Shown here: piece by piece, positions 25,627-34,504 of the stretch
How positions within the stretch are numbered: the first letter of the stretch is position 1
How the letters are laid out: each line of letters starts with the position of its first letter
Assembly (NCBI RefSeq): GCF_000308675.1
Contig: NZ_BAGE01000060.1
Span: 62,001-126,000 of the forward strand
Origin: Nocardia paucivorans NBRC 100373
GTDB lineage: Bacteria > Actinomycetota > Actinomycetes > Mycobacteriales > Mycobacteriaceae
Reading direction: 5' to 3'
Length of the DNA stretch: 64,000 nucleotides
Notes under the pieces: model-generated
What the model saw: only the letters and a program-made list of their open reading frames with translations
Database searches by the model: none
Told to the model about the DNA's origin: nothing
Translations under genes and position numbers: made by a program

Positions 25627-26433
25627 TCAGCGGGCCGGAAAGATCGCCAGTGGTTTCCCGGCCGGGGACACCACCATATGACCGGTGGACCCGGCGGAAT
25701 TCTTCACGAAGATCTCGACCACGGGCCCCTCCTCGAGGGGCACGGCGAGCTCGTAACCGATACCGATGTGATCCACCGTGCCGTCCGGCACTCGCGTGCT
25801 CTCCGGCGCGCCGGCCAATAGGCGGGCCAGCACCGATACATCGATGGTGCCCAGATCGATCGGCCGGCCGGCGGCCCAACTCACCACCGAACCGGATACT
25901 CGCTCGAATTTCTCGTCGGCATAGCGGTAGAGAATCGGCTGCTCGGTGACCAGATCGATACGCTGCACGAGCGCGAAGTCCGGATGCGCCGAGATGGTAT
26001 CGACGACGGTATCGCCGAATGCCTGCCGATAGGCGTCGACCAGAGCCGTCAGACCGGGCCCCGTCACCGGACTCGGCCCCTTCGGCGACGGAGACCGCTC
26101 GGCCACGGGCGCGGCCCGCGCGAGCTCGGCCGTCGGAGTGTGCAGCGCGCCCACCGTCGCGCCGAGCACCGCGGCGGCCGTGATCACCGCGAGCGCCGCC
26201 CACCAGCGCCTACCGGACCGCTCGGGACGCGCCGAGGCGAACACCGGCTCGGCCGCCACCTGCAGATCGGCCACCAACTCACGCAATGCGGCGAGGGTAG
26301 GTGCTCGCATCGCCGTGGTGGTGCGTTCCGCGTGTTCGTCCGGGGTGAGTTGGCCATCGGCCAGGGCACCGTCGAGCAGACCACAGATCTCGACCCGATC
26401 GCTGTCGCGTGCCCGCAGCTCACCCCTCGCCAT
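25627..26433 (-). CDS. DUF1707 membrane-anchored protein, copy 1
   Basis: 268 residues from ATG 26433 (GAAGGG nine bases upstream). The N-terminal DUF1707/SHOCT-like domain reads RARDSDRVEICGLLDGALAD, GQLTPDEHAERTTTAMRA. A membrane helix (WWAALAVITAAAVLGATVGA) follows, then an exterior region with FGDTVVDTISAHPDFALVQR and a beta-rich end (RVPDGTVDHIGIGYEL). Role unknown. It starts five bases after the stop of its paralogue, so the pair is an operon. Confidence 0.78.
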   Translation of the reverse strand: MARGELRARDSDRVEICGLLDGALADGQLTPDEHAERTTTAMRAPTLAALRELVADLQVAAEPVFASARPERSGRRWWAALAVITAAAVLGATVGALHTPTAELARAAPVAERSPSPKGPSPVTGPGLTALVDAYRQAFGDTVVDTISAHPDFALVQRIDLVTEQPILYRYADEKFERVSGSVVSWAAGRPIDLGTIDVSVLARLLAGAPESTRVPDGTVDHIGIGYELAVPLEEGPVVEIFVKNSAGSTGHMVVSPAGKPLAIFPAR

Positions 26434-26438
26434 CGGGA

Positions 26439-27302
26439 TCACCCTTCGAATTCGTGCACGCTCAACACCCGACCGCTCGGATCGAGCCGGATATACCCCG
26501 ATTCCCGGAAGGTGTTGTCCACGAATATCGTCACCGTGGGCACCCGAGCGCCGAACAGACCATCACAGCGCACCTGGATATGGTGCACGGTTCCATCAGG
26601 AACGCGGGTCGTCACGACCACGTCGGCGAGTGCGGCGCCGAGCGCCGGGATGTTCACCGCCGCCAGATCCACGGTCGGCGTACCGACCTTTCGGGTGACG
26701 AGCCCGCCGGATTGCCGAAAACCTCCCCGGTAGTCGTAGCGGGCCGGCCGGTTCGGGCGGTCGGTCGGCGCACGCGAGATCGACCCGTGGTCGGGATACA
26801 GCAACACCTCGTCGGCGACGGTATCGCCGAATTCGAGGCGGTAGGCCTCGATGAATTTCGCCACTCCCTCCGCGGTCACCAATGCAGGGGTACCCACCAC
26901 CAGCGGTTCGACCGGGCCCGGTTCGGGCGGCGGGGTAACCGGCCGCTCGACCGCGGCAGGCCGCTCGGGTGGTGGCTCCGGCACCGGACGAGCAGTGACC
27001 GCATACGCGCCGTAGGCGGCCGCCAGCGCCGCCACCGTGACCGCCGACAGATACCAGCGACTCGGAGACGATCGCTTTCGAGCCGGCATCGGCGGCGCAG
27101 CGACCTGCTCGGGCACTCCTTGGAGATCGTCGGTCAGGGCGCTCAGTTCGGCCAATGTCCGCGCCGACCGGGCGCGCGCCTGTCGGTCGTGGTATTCATC
27201 CGCCTCCAGCTGCCCTTCGGCATAGGCGGTGTCCAGCGCGGCGGATGTGTTCGCCCGATCGATATCGCGCGCACGCAACCGGTCTCGCGCTGGAAATGAC
27301 AC
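26439..27302 (-). CDS. DUF1707 membrane-anchored protein, copy 2
   Basis: 287 residues, GTG start, no clear ribosome site. Same plan as copy 1: RARDIDRANTSAALDTAYAE with GQLEADEYHDRQ, a helix (YLSAVTVAALAAAYGAYAVT), a Pro-rich linker and an exterior domain (FGDTVADEVLLYPDHGSISR, RVPDGTVHHIQVRCDGL). The tandem pair holds the place of Rv0048c between padR and the DUF5318 gene, but I cannot confirm homology to it. Confidence 0.78.
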   Translation of the reverse strand: MSFPARDRLRARDIDRANTSAALDTAYAEGQLEADEYHDRQARARSARTLAELSALTDDLQGVPEQVAAPPMPARKRSSPSRWYLSAVTVAALAAAYGAYAVTARPVPEPPPERPAAVERPVTPPPEPGPVEPLVVGTPALVTAEGVAKFIEAYRLEFGDTVADEVLLYPDHGSISRAPTDRPNRPARYDYRGGFRQSGGLVTRKVGTPTVDLAAVNIPALGAALADVVVTTRVPDGTVHHIQVRCDGLFGARVPTVTIFVDNTFRESGYIRLDPSGRVLSVHEFEG

Positions 27303-27574
27303 GGTCGAATTTTACTGCCACCGAGAATTTTCCCGTTCGCGGTTGATCGAAAATCCAATGCCGACCGGTACATTCGGTCATCCGATAGTGCCCTTGTCAC
27401 ACATGGGCCATTTCCACATTCGATGTGTGACCCGGCACACCGGGGTTTCCTCGCACGTCGTGGGGGCATGATCCGCGAAAACCGGATACCGCGGCGATGC
27501 CGACACCGGGTACGCTCCGGTTCCCGGACGCCGGGCTCGGGCGAGTCGAATTGGACACGGCTACTCTGGTGGGC

Positions 27575-27988
27575 GTGCTAATTCAGCGGCAAGTGGTCGA
27601 CTACGCGCTCCGGCGCCGGTCGCTGCTGGCTGACGTCTATGCGGGCCGTGTCGACGTCGCCGAAGTGTGCGACGCCAACCCCTATTTGTTACGTGCGGCA
27701 AAGTTCCACGGCCGGGGGAGTGAGGTCACATGTCCCATCTGCCGGAAAGAACAGTTGACGCTCGTATCCTGGGTCTACGGCGACGGCCTGGGGCCCGTCG
27801 CGGGTTCGGCACGCAGTCCCGAGGAGTTGACACGATTGGCCGAGACCTGCGAAGAGTTCACGGTGCATGTCGTCGAGGTATGCCGAACCTGTAGCTGGAA
27901 TCACCTGGTGCAGTCCTATGTCCTGGGGAAGACTCCCACCCGGCGACGTTCCGGCCCTCGGGTGAACAGGCGCACCGCCGCGGAATGA
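27575..27988 (+). CDS. DUF5318 protein (Rv0049-like)
   Basis: 137 residues from GTG 27575. This start is preferred because TACTCT (27562-27567) gives a TANNNT -10 box seven bases upstream, i.e. a leaderless mRNA, and because the mycobacterial homologue starts near the same motif (LIQRQVVDYALRRRSLLADV). Two CxxC pairs (CPICRKEQ, CRTCSWNH) suggest a zinc ribbon. It sits just before ponA1 in mycobacteria too. Function unknown. Confidence 0.85.
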   Translation: MLIQRQVVDYALRRRSLLADVYAGRVDVAEVCDANPYLLRAAKFHGRGSEVTCPICRKEQLTLVSWVYGDGLGPVAGSARSPEELTRLAETCEEFTVHVVEVCRTCSWNHLVQSYVLGKTPTRRRSGPRVNRRTAAE

Positions 27989-28084
27989 CCACCCCGCCTT
28001 CCACCCGTCGGGGGACGGGTACGCCTGCGGCGGGTACGGAAAGACCGGCCATCCTGACCGATACGAGCTTTGGAGAACCTGGCA

Positions 28085-30934
28085 GTGAATCCGCCCTACG
28101 AGACCCCCTCCGGCGATAATCCGCACGGTGGACGCCCGCAGCGCAGTTCACATCCCGGTCGGGAACCACAGCGGCCGGCGCCGCCCCGCGGGGGACCACG
28201 GCCCGAAATGGGGGCACCTCGTCAGGGCATGGGCGGACGTCCACCGGTACCCGGCGGCCCACGACCGGGCCCGAACGGTCCCCGTCCCGGCCCCGGTGGT
28301 CCACGACCGGCCCCGCCGACCGGCGGAAATCCACGGGTCCCATCGCAGCGGATGGGTCCGCCACCCGGGCGTCCACCGGCCGATCAGCGAGCGCCCCGCC
28401 CCGGGGAACAAGGCACCCAGAAACTGTCCCGTTCGGAAGCGATGCCTCCGGGCCGCGCCGGCGCGACCGGACCGCGCCCGGTAACGGCGCGTCCCGGCCC
28501 CACCACCGGTGAACGCCGGGCCATGCACCCCGGCGAGCGCAGGCCGGGTGCCACCGGAGCACGTCCGGCGATGGACCGACCCGGCCGTCCCGGAGCGCCG
28601 GGTGGTCGTGGCCCCGGCGGGCCGGGCGGACCCGGTGGCCCGAACCGACCGGGCGGACCCGGTGGTTCCGGACGCGGACCGTCGGGACAGAAGAAATTCC
28701 CCTGGAAGATCGTGCGACGGGTCGCCTATGTCCTGGTGGCATTGGCAATCGTGGTCCCGAGCGTGCTCTTTCTGATCGCATACTCCACGGTGTCGGTACC
28801 CCAGCCCGGCGATCTCAAAACCAATCAGGTGGCGACGATCTACGCGGAGGACGGGGAGACGGTGATCACCAAGGTGGTTCCCCCGGAGGGCAACCGCACC
28901 GAGGTGACCATCGATCAGATCCCGCCGCATGTGCGCAATGCCGTGATCGCGGCCGAGGACCGTGACTTCTACAGCAATCCCGGTTTCTCGATAACCGGTT
29001 TCGCGCGAGCGGCTCGGGACAACCTGCTCGGCAAGGAGAGCGCGGGTGGTGGGTCGACCATCACCCAGCAGTACGTCAAGAACGCGCTGGTGGGTGATGA
29101 GCACTCGCTGAACCGTAAGCTGCGCGAGCTGGTGATCTCGGCGAAGATGGCCCGCCAGTGGAGCAAGGACGAGATCCTCACCGCCTATCTCAACACCATC
29201 TTCTTCGGCCGCGGCGCCTACGGCATCGACGCCGCCGCCAAGGCGTACTTCGGTAAGCCGGTGCAGGAGTTGGACGTGGCGGAGGGCGCGGTGCTCGCGG
29301 CCACCATCCAGCTGCCGTCGCTGCTGGACCCGGAACAGAACCCGGAACACGCGAAGTCACGCTGGAACTACGTGCTCGACGGTATGGTCGCCGAGGGCAA
29401 CCTGTCCGAGGCCGAGCGCAAGAGCCTGCAGTACCCGCAGGTGGTGCCGGGAGCGACGGTGGGTGAGCAGACCTCGAGCACCGGCCCGGAGGGACATATC
29501 AAATCCCAGGTTCTCGGGGAACTGGCCGAGGCCGGCATCAGCGAACAGCAATTGAACACCTCGGGTCTGCAGATCACCACCACCATCGACGCGAAGGCGC
29601 AGCGGGCCGCCCTCGACGCCGTGCACAAGAACATGGAAGGTGAACCGGAGAACCTGCGGACGGCGGTGGTGTCGATCGATCCCCGTACCGGAGCGGTTCG
29701 CGCCTACTACGGCGGCGAGAACGGTTACGGCTACGACTTCGCCAATGCCGGTCTGCAGACCGGGTCCTCGTTCAAGGTGATCGGCCTGGCGCAGAACCTC
29801 GAGATGGGGATTCCGCTGTCCCAGATGTACGACAGCTCACCCCTCACGGTGAACGGCATCAAGATCACCAATGTCGAGGGCGAATCCTGCGGTATGTGCA
29901 CCATCGCCGAGGCGCTCAAGCGATCGCTGAACACCAGCTTCTACCGCATGCAGCTGGATATGCAGAACGGCCCGCAGAAGATCGCCGATATGGGGCACAA
30001 GCTGGGTATCCCGGAGGAGATCCCGGGTGTGGGCAAAACACTCACCGAACCGGACGGCTCCGGCCCCAACAACGGTATCGTGCTCGGCCAGTACCAGGCC
30101 CGGCCGCTGGATATGGCCTCGGCATACGCCACACTGGCCGCCTCCGGCATCTACCACAAACCGCATTTCGTCTCGAAGGTGGTGACCTCCGACGGTCAGG
30201 TGCTGCTCGATCGCGGTGAACCGGCCGGCGAGCGCCGGGTTTCGGCCGCGGTTGCCGACAATGTCACCGCGGCCATGGAGCCGATCGCGGCCTACTCGCG
30301 CAACCACGGTCTGGCCGGGGGACGCAAATCCGCGGCCAAGACCGGCACCGCGCAGCTGGGTGACACCGGAGAGAACAAGGACGCGTGGATGGTCGGATAC
30401 ACCCCGTCACTGTCCACCGCGGTCTGGGTGGGCACCACGGACAACTCGCCGCTGCGCAACTACGGCGGCGCGATGATCTACGGCTCCAGCCTGCCGTCGG
30501 ATATCTGGAAGGACACCATGGACGGCGCCCTCGAGGGCACGCCCAACGAGAACTTCCCCAAGCCCGCGCCCATCAAGGGCCAGGCAGGTGTCCCCAAGTG
30601 GACCGCGCCGTACAGCCCGTCGTCGACGGCCGCCCCGGCGCCATTCGAACCGCCGGTGGTGATCGAACCGAGCCAGATCGAGATTCTGCCCGGTATCACC
30701 ATCCCGGTTCCGGGCGTACAACCCAATCCGCGCAGCCGCCAACCTCAACAGCAGCAACAGCAGGACGAGGGGCCGTTGCCCGGCCAGCCGATAGCACCCC
30801 CGGACGGTTCGATGCCCACGACCGGGCAGCGGCCCGGGGTGAACTCGTACGAGTCCGAACCCGAGGACGAGGGCGACGACAGCGAGTACGGGACCGAGGA
30901 CGATACCGGCAGCGCGCCGACATACAGCCGCTGA
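28085..30934 (+). CDS. ponA1: PonA1-type class A penicillin-binding protein
   Basis: 949 residues from GTG 28085 (GGAG nine bases upstream). The first 205 residues are cytoplasmic and rich in Gly, Pro and Arg, typical for polar-growing actinobacteria and a likely target of phosphorylation or partner binding. One helix (VLVALAIVVPSVLFLIAY) is followed by GT51 (AVIAAEDRDFYSNPG, GGGSTITQQYVKN) and transpeptidase motifs SSFK (about 560), SLN and KTG (AKTGTAQLGDTGENKDAW, about 750). The C-terminus is Pro/Gln/acidic. Synteny with DUF5318 and GT87 marks it as the Rv0050 orthologue. Confidence 0.95.
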   Translation: MNPPYETPSGDNPHGGRPQRSSHPGREPQRPAPPRGGPRPEMGAPRQGMGGRPPVPGGPRPGPNGPRPGPGGPRPAPPTGGNPRVPSQRMGPPPGRPPADQRAPRPGEQGTQKLSRSEAMPPGRAGATGPRPVTARPGPTTGERRAMHPGERRPGATGARPAMDRPGRPGAPGGRGPGGPGGPGGPNRPGGPGGSGRGPSGQKKFPWKIVRRVAYVLVALAIVVPSVLFLIAYSTVSVPQPGDLKTNQVATIYAEDGETVITKVVPPEGNRTEVTIDQIPPHVRNAVIAAEDRDFYSNPGFSITGFARAARDNLLGKESAGGGSTITQQYVKNALVGDEHSLNRKLRELVISAKMARQWSKDEILTAYLNTIFFGRGAYGIDAAAKAYFGKPVQELDVAEGAVLAATIQLPSLLDPEQNPEHAKSRWNYVLDGMVAEGNLSEAERKSLQYPQVVPGATVGEQTSSTGPEGHIKSQVLGELAEAGISEQQLNTSGLQITTTIDAKAQRAALDAVHKNMEGEPENLRTAVVSIDPRTGAVRAYYGGENGYGYDFANAGLQTGSSFKVIGLAQNLEMGIPLSQMYDSSPLTVNGIKITNVEGESCGMCTIAEALKRSLNTSFYRMQLDMQNGPQKIADMGHKLGIPEEIPGVGKTLTEPDGSGPNNGIVLGQYQARPLDMASAYATLAASGIYHKPHFVSKVVTSDGQVLLDRGEPAGERRVSAAVADNVTAAMEPIAAYSRNHGLAGGRKSAAKTGTAQLGDTGENKDAWMVGYTPSLSTAVWVGTTDNSPLRNYGGAMIYGSSLPSDIWKDTMDGALEGTPNENFPKPAPIKGQAGVPKWTAPYSPSSTAAPAPFEPPVVIEPSQIEILPGITIPVPGVQPNPRSRQPQQQQQQDEGPLPGQPIAPPDGSMPTTGQRPGVNSYESEPEDEGDDSEYGTEDDTGSAPTYSR

Positions 30935-30946
30935 CCCGTAACGGAG

Positions 30947-30980
30947 CGAGGCCGGAACCGTGTGCACGGTTCCGGCCTCG
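30947..30980 (+). terminator. Hairpin terminator after ponA1
   Basis: CGAGGCCGGAACCG (30947-30960) and CGGTTCCGGCCTCG (30967-30980), 14 perfect pairs with loop TGTGCA, 12 bases after the stop. It separates ponA1 from the GT87 gene. Confidence 0.75.
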
Positions 30981-31072
30981 TCGTTCGATACAGGAATATC
31001 GGGCAACCGACATCCGGTCGGTCCCCTGCCTCACTCCCGGACATGCGTCCGGGACAGGTACTCTCGAGTGCC

Positions 31073-32875
31073 GTGAGTGAGCAGCGATCGGTGGGCGGGC
31101 CGACCGGCGGACCGATTTCCACCGATGGACCGCTGCGGCGGTCCGGGTCAGTCCGCTACACCTCCCCCGGCCCGCTCGCCCCCGACCTGCGCTCGGTGGA
31201 CGCTCGGGACAAACCGAGTCGCAACGATTCACTGACGGCGCAGCTGTCTACGGTGATCGGCGGTCCGGTGGGTGATCACGCCCTGATCGGACGCGCCGGC
31301 TTCTGGACGCCCATGCGGGTGCTCCTGGCCTTCGCCGTGGTCTTCCTCGCGCTCGGTTGGGCCACCAAGGCCGGCTGTATCCAGCAGACCACCACCGATG
31401 AGGGTCTACTCACCCTCGACTGGAGCAATGGCCGTCAGTACACGGCCATGTGTTACTCGGACACCGTGCCGTTGTACGGCGCGGAGCGGCTGAACGAAGG
31501 TGCCTTCCCCTACAAGAAATCGTGGGTGGAGGAAACCCCGAACGGCGATTTCGAGGTCCGGTACATGGAGTATCCAGTGCTATCGGGTCTGTACCAGTAC
31601 CTGTCGATGCTCATCGCCAAGAGTTGGGACGCGGGACCGCTGCCCGGAGCGCTACAGGTGGTCATCTATTTCAATGTGGTCGCCGTGGGTCTGGCCGTCG
31701 CTTGGCTGATCACCGTCTGGGCATCGGCGCTGCTGTCCGGGCGACGGGTGTGGGATGCCGCGCTGGTGGCGTGTTCACCGCTGGTGATCGTGCACGGCTT
31801 CACCAACTTCGACGCCCTGGCCACGGCCTGCGCCATGCTGGGCCTGCTCGCCTGGGCCCGGCGCCGACCGGTGGCGGCCGGTGTGCTGTTGGGGCTGGGC
31901 GGGGCGGCCAAACTGTATCCGCTGCTGCTGCTCGGCCCGATTCTGGTGTTGTGTCTGCGCGCCGATCCCATGCATCGCACCCCCAGTGCATACACGGGAA
32001 CCCGGATCGGGGATATCGACGGATTCGGCACCATGCTCGCCTGGCTACGGGAAACCCCACAGCGGGTGCGCCTGCTCGGCGGCCGTCCCCTCGGTGCCGC
32101 GGGCCTCACCGTCGGCGCTGCGATGGGGACCTGGGCGGTGGTGAACCTGCCGATCGCGCTGCTGTATCCGAACGGTTGGCGAGAATTCTTCCGGCTCAAC
32201 ACCACTCGGCACGCGGATCCGGACTCCCTCTACAACGTGATCACGTCGTTCACGGGTTGGACCGGTTTCGACGGCCCGCTCCGATACGGGGAAACACCGA
32301 CCATCCTCAACACCGTCTCCCTGCTGCTGTTCGTCACCGCATGCGTATCGATCGCCTATATCGGCCTCACCGCACCGCGGCGGCCCCGTCTGGCGCAGCT
32401 GTGCTTCCTGGTGGTCGCGGCATTCCTGCTGACGAACAAGGTGTGGAGCCCACAGTATTCACTGTGGCTGGTGCCATTGGCGGTGCTGGCACTGCCGCAT
32501 CGACGGATACTGCTGGCGTGGATGACGATCGACGCGCTGGTCTGGGTGCCGCGCATGTTCTACTACCTGGGCACCGACCGTAAAGGGCTACCCGAGCAGT
32601 GGTTCACCGGCACGGTGTTCCTGCGAGATCTCGCGGTGCTGGGACTGTGTGTGCTCATCATCCGCCAGATCTACCGCCCGGACACGGATCCGGTGCGTAA
32701 CGACGACGCCGACGATCCGGTCGGTGGCATCGTCGAGGACATGCCCGACCCACTGCTGCCCTGGTTGCCGGAACCGCTACGGCCGCGGCTGTCTCCCGAT
32801 ACGCACTGGATCGGTACCCGCGCGGCGCCCAACGCGACGGGTCGGATGGGCGCCGCCCACAACGGCACCGGCTAA
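31073..32875 (+). CDS. GT87-type membrane glycosyltransferase, copy 1
   Basis: 600 residues from GTG 31073; TACTCT at 31059-31064 suggests a leaderless start. About ten membrane helices after an 80-residue soluble N-terminus. Features of polyprenyl-phosphate-mannose-dependent (GT-C) transferases: YMEYPVLSGLYQYLSMLIAK, FDALATACAMLGLLAWARRR, GAAKLYPLLLLGPILVLCLR, VNLPIALLYPNGWREFF and NKVWSPQYSLWLVPLAVLAL. It is the positional match of Rv0051 and probably adds mannose or arabinose outside the membrane. Its stop overlaps the end of the convergent TerD-fusion gene by four bases. Confidence 0.85.
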   Translation: MSEQRSVGGPTGGPISTDGPLRRSGSVRYTSPGPLAPDLRSVDARDKPSRNDSLTAQLSTVIGGPVGDHALIGRAGFWTPMRVLLAFAVVFLALGWATKAGCIQQTTTDEGLLTLDWSNGRQYTAMCYSDTVPLYGAERLNEGAFPYKKSWVEETPNGDFEVRYMEYPVLSGLYQYLSMLIAKSWDAGPLPGALQVVIYFNVVAVGLAVAWLITVWASALLSGRRVWDAALVACSPLVIVHGFTNFDALATACAMLGLLAWARRRPVAAGVLLGLGGAAKLYPLLLLGPILVLCLRADPMHRTPSAYTGTRIGDIDGFGTMLAWLRETPQRVRLLGGRPLGAAGLTVGAAMGTWAVVNLPIALLYPNGWREFFRLNTTRHADPDSLYNVITSFTGWTGFDGPLRYGETPTILNTVSLLLFVTACVSIAYIGLTAPRRPRLAQLCFLVVAAFLLTNKVWSPQYSLWLVPLAVLALPHRRILLAWMTIDALVWVPRMFYYLGTDRKGLPEQWFTGTVFLRDLAVLGLCVLIIRQIYRPDTDPVRNDDADDPVGGIVEDMPDPLLPWLPEPLRPRLSPDTHWIGTRAAPNATGRMGAAHNGTG

Positions 32876-34485
32876 CGAGCGCGCAGAAATCTGACCTGGC
32901 GTTCCGGCTCCAGCGGCAACAGATCCAGGTCCAATTGCCAGGCGTTATCGGTCCACGGATCGAACAGTGGGGTCCCCGCGACCGTGGGCACATGCCGACA
33001 GGAGCGCGACAGCGCAGCGATCATACCGTCGCTCGAATCGGATTCGTTGGTCCCGACGATCACCGTGGACAGCCCGATCAGCCCGCCACGCATCAGCAGC
33101 ATCCCCAGACGCTGCACGTCCAACGGTTGATAGCCGTGGGGGAAATCCGCCGCCACCAGGATGCGATGTTGCGCCGGCGGCGCGGCGGCGCCGCTGTGAT
33201 ACGCCATCTCCGCGAGTTCGGCGCTGTCCACCAAGGTCTGCAATCGGGCCGAGATATCGGAGTAGTCGGTGACCGGGGGTTCGCTCAGGACCGGGGTCAA
33301 CCATTCGACCAATCCACCGAAGGCGCCGGTGAGGTCGATGAGATCGACAACCGACCGGTGCTGCGGCGTCGCCGCCAACAAGCGCGCCAGCAGCGCACCG
33401 ACCACTGGAGTGACAGCGCCCGACGAATCGGTGTCGATCCACAGCGGGCGGTTCAGCGGTACCGGAACGCAGTAGGGAATCCGCAGCGAACCCCGATCCA
33501 TCGCGTACAGCTCGCCGAGGCGGATACCGTCGGCGGGGACGGGGGGACGATCCCAGGCGGGGGACTCCCAGGACGCCAGCGACGGTGGCAGCACCGTATC
33601 GGCTTCGGCCAACTCCCGCTGCAATTGGGCGCTGTCACGCTGGTGGTTGCTCTCCGCGGTGGCGATGAGCTCGTCGTAGCGCTGCTGCGCCGCGGCCCGA
33701 GCGGCCTCGGCGGCCGGGGTGTTCCGGGTCGTCGGATCCGAGACCGCGGCCGATAATTCCTGATCGAGCCGTTTGGCCGCATAGGAGCGGGCGGATTCGA
33801 ACGCGGCCGCGGACCGGGCCGCGTCCTCGAAGATCATCCACAGCCGTTCCAGGCCGTGCTCGACCTCGAGCGGGGGAGCCTCCGGGCCGTTCGGGGGCGT
33901 ACCGGGGGCGGGCGTCGGCTGCCCCGCGGAGCCGGACGTGGGGGAGAACGCACTCGCGGTCGACGCACCGACGTCGGATTGCGCCCCCACGGTACGACCG
34001 GCCACGGCGGGTGCCTCCGACTCCGCCCCGTGGGTGCACAACAGTTCCGAGAGACCGCCCGCATATCCCTGTCCGATGGCGCGCAGTTTCCAGCCCTCAC
34101 CCCGCCGATACACCTCGAAACAGATCAGAGCCGTTTCGCCGGCGGTCGGCGCGATCGCGAATTCGGCGATCCGCTGCTCCCCTTCGGACAGTACCGCGGT
34201 CACCGCGCCCAGGCTCGCGCCCACACCGGACGTGACGACCAGCAGGACGGCCTGTGCATCGGCTCGGACCTCGGCCGGTGTGACCGTCACCTCCGTCGAC
34301 CCGACCGCCAACCGCACACCCGACGTTCGGGGCCGCTGCGCCGAGACCACATCCGCGGCCGAGCCGACCCGTAGGTCGGCGTCCACCACCAGTGCCGAAA
34401 CGACCAGGGGGACCGTGGCTTCCGCGCGAAAAACGACAACACCGCCGGTGAGCGGGATATTCTGCCCCGGCCGCAACTGATTCAC
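32872..34485 (-). CDS. TerD-like domain fused to coiled coil and degenerate FtsK-like domain
   Basis: 537 residues, GTG start. Residues 1-160 are a TerD-like sandwich ending in ICFEVYRRGEGWKLRAIGQG with the YAGGLSELL close of the family, but the acidic DLDAS and GEGEGDD calcium motifs are missing. A Pro/Ser linker leads to a helical region (residues 220-310, EAARAAAQQRYDELIATAES). The C-terminal 230 residues resemble FtsK/EssC-like P-loop domains (RPLWIDTDSSGAVTPVVGAL, HRILVAADFPHGYQ, GLIGLSTVIVGTNES), yet no GKS/T is present where Walker A should be. Ter-linked DNA-processing proteins of this type have been predicted. It likely works as a scaffold or allosteric subunit. Confidence 0.75.
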   Translation of the reverse strand: MNQLRPGQNIPLTGGVVVFRAEATVPLVVSALVVDADLRVGSAADVVSAQRPRTSGVRLAVGSTEVTVTPAEVRADAQAVLLVVTSGVGASLGAVTAVLSEGEQRIAEFAIAPTAGETALICFEVYRRGEGWKLRAIGQGYAGGLSELLCTHGAESEAPAVAGRTVGAQSDVGASTASAFSPTSGSAGQPTPAPGTPPNGPEAPPLEVEHGLERLWMIFEDAARSAAAFESARSYAAKRLDQELSAAVSDPTTRNTPAAEAARAAAQQRYDELIATAESNHQRDSAQLQRELAEADTVLPPSLASWESPAWDRPPVPADGIRLGELYAMDRGSLRIPYCVPVPLNRPLWIDTDSSGAVTPVVGALLARLLAATPQHRSVVDLIDLTGAFGGLVEWLTPVLSEPPVTDYSDISARLQTLVDSAELAEMAYHSGAAAPPAQHRILVAADFPHGYQPLDVQRLGMLLMRGGLIGLSTVIVGTNESDSSDGMIAALSRSCRHVPTVAGTPLFDPWTDNAWQLDLDLLPLEPERQVRFLRAR

Positions 34486-34504
34486 CGTGTCGCCCCCGCC
34501 GCGC

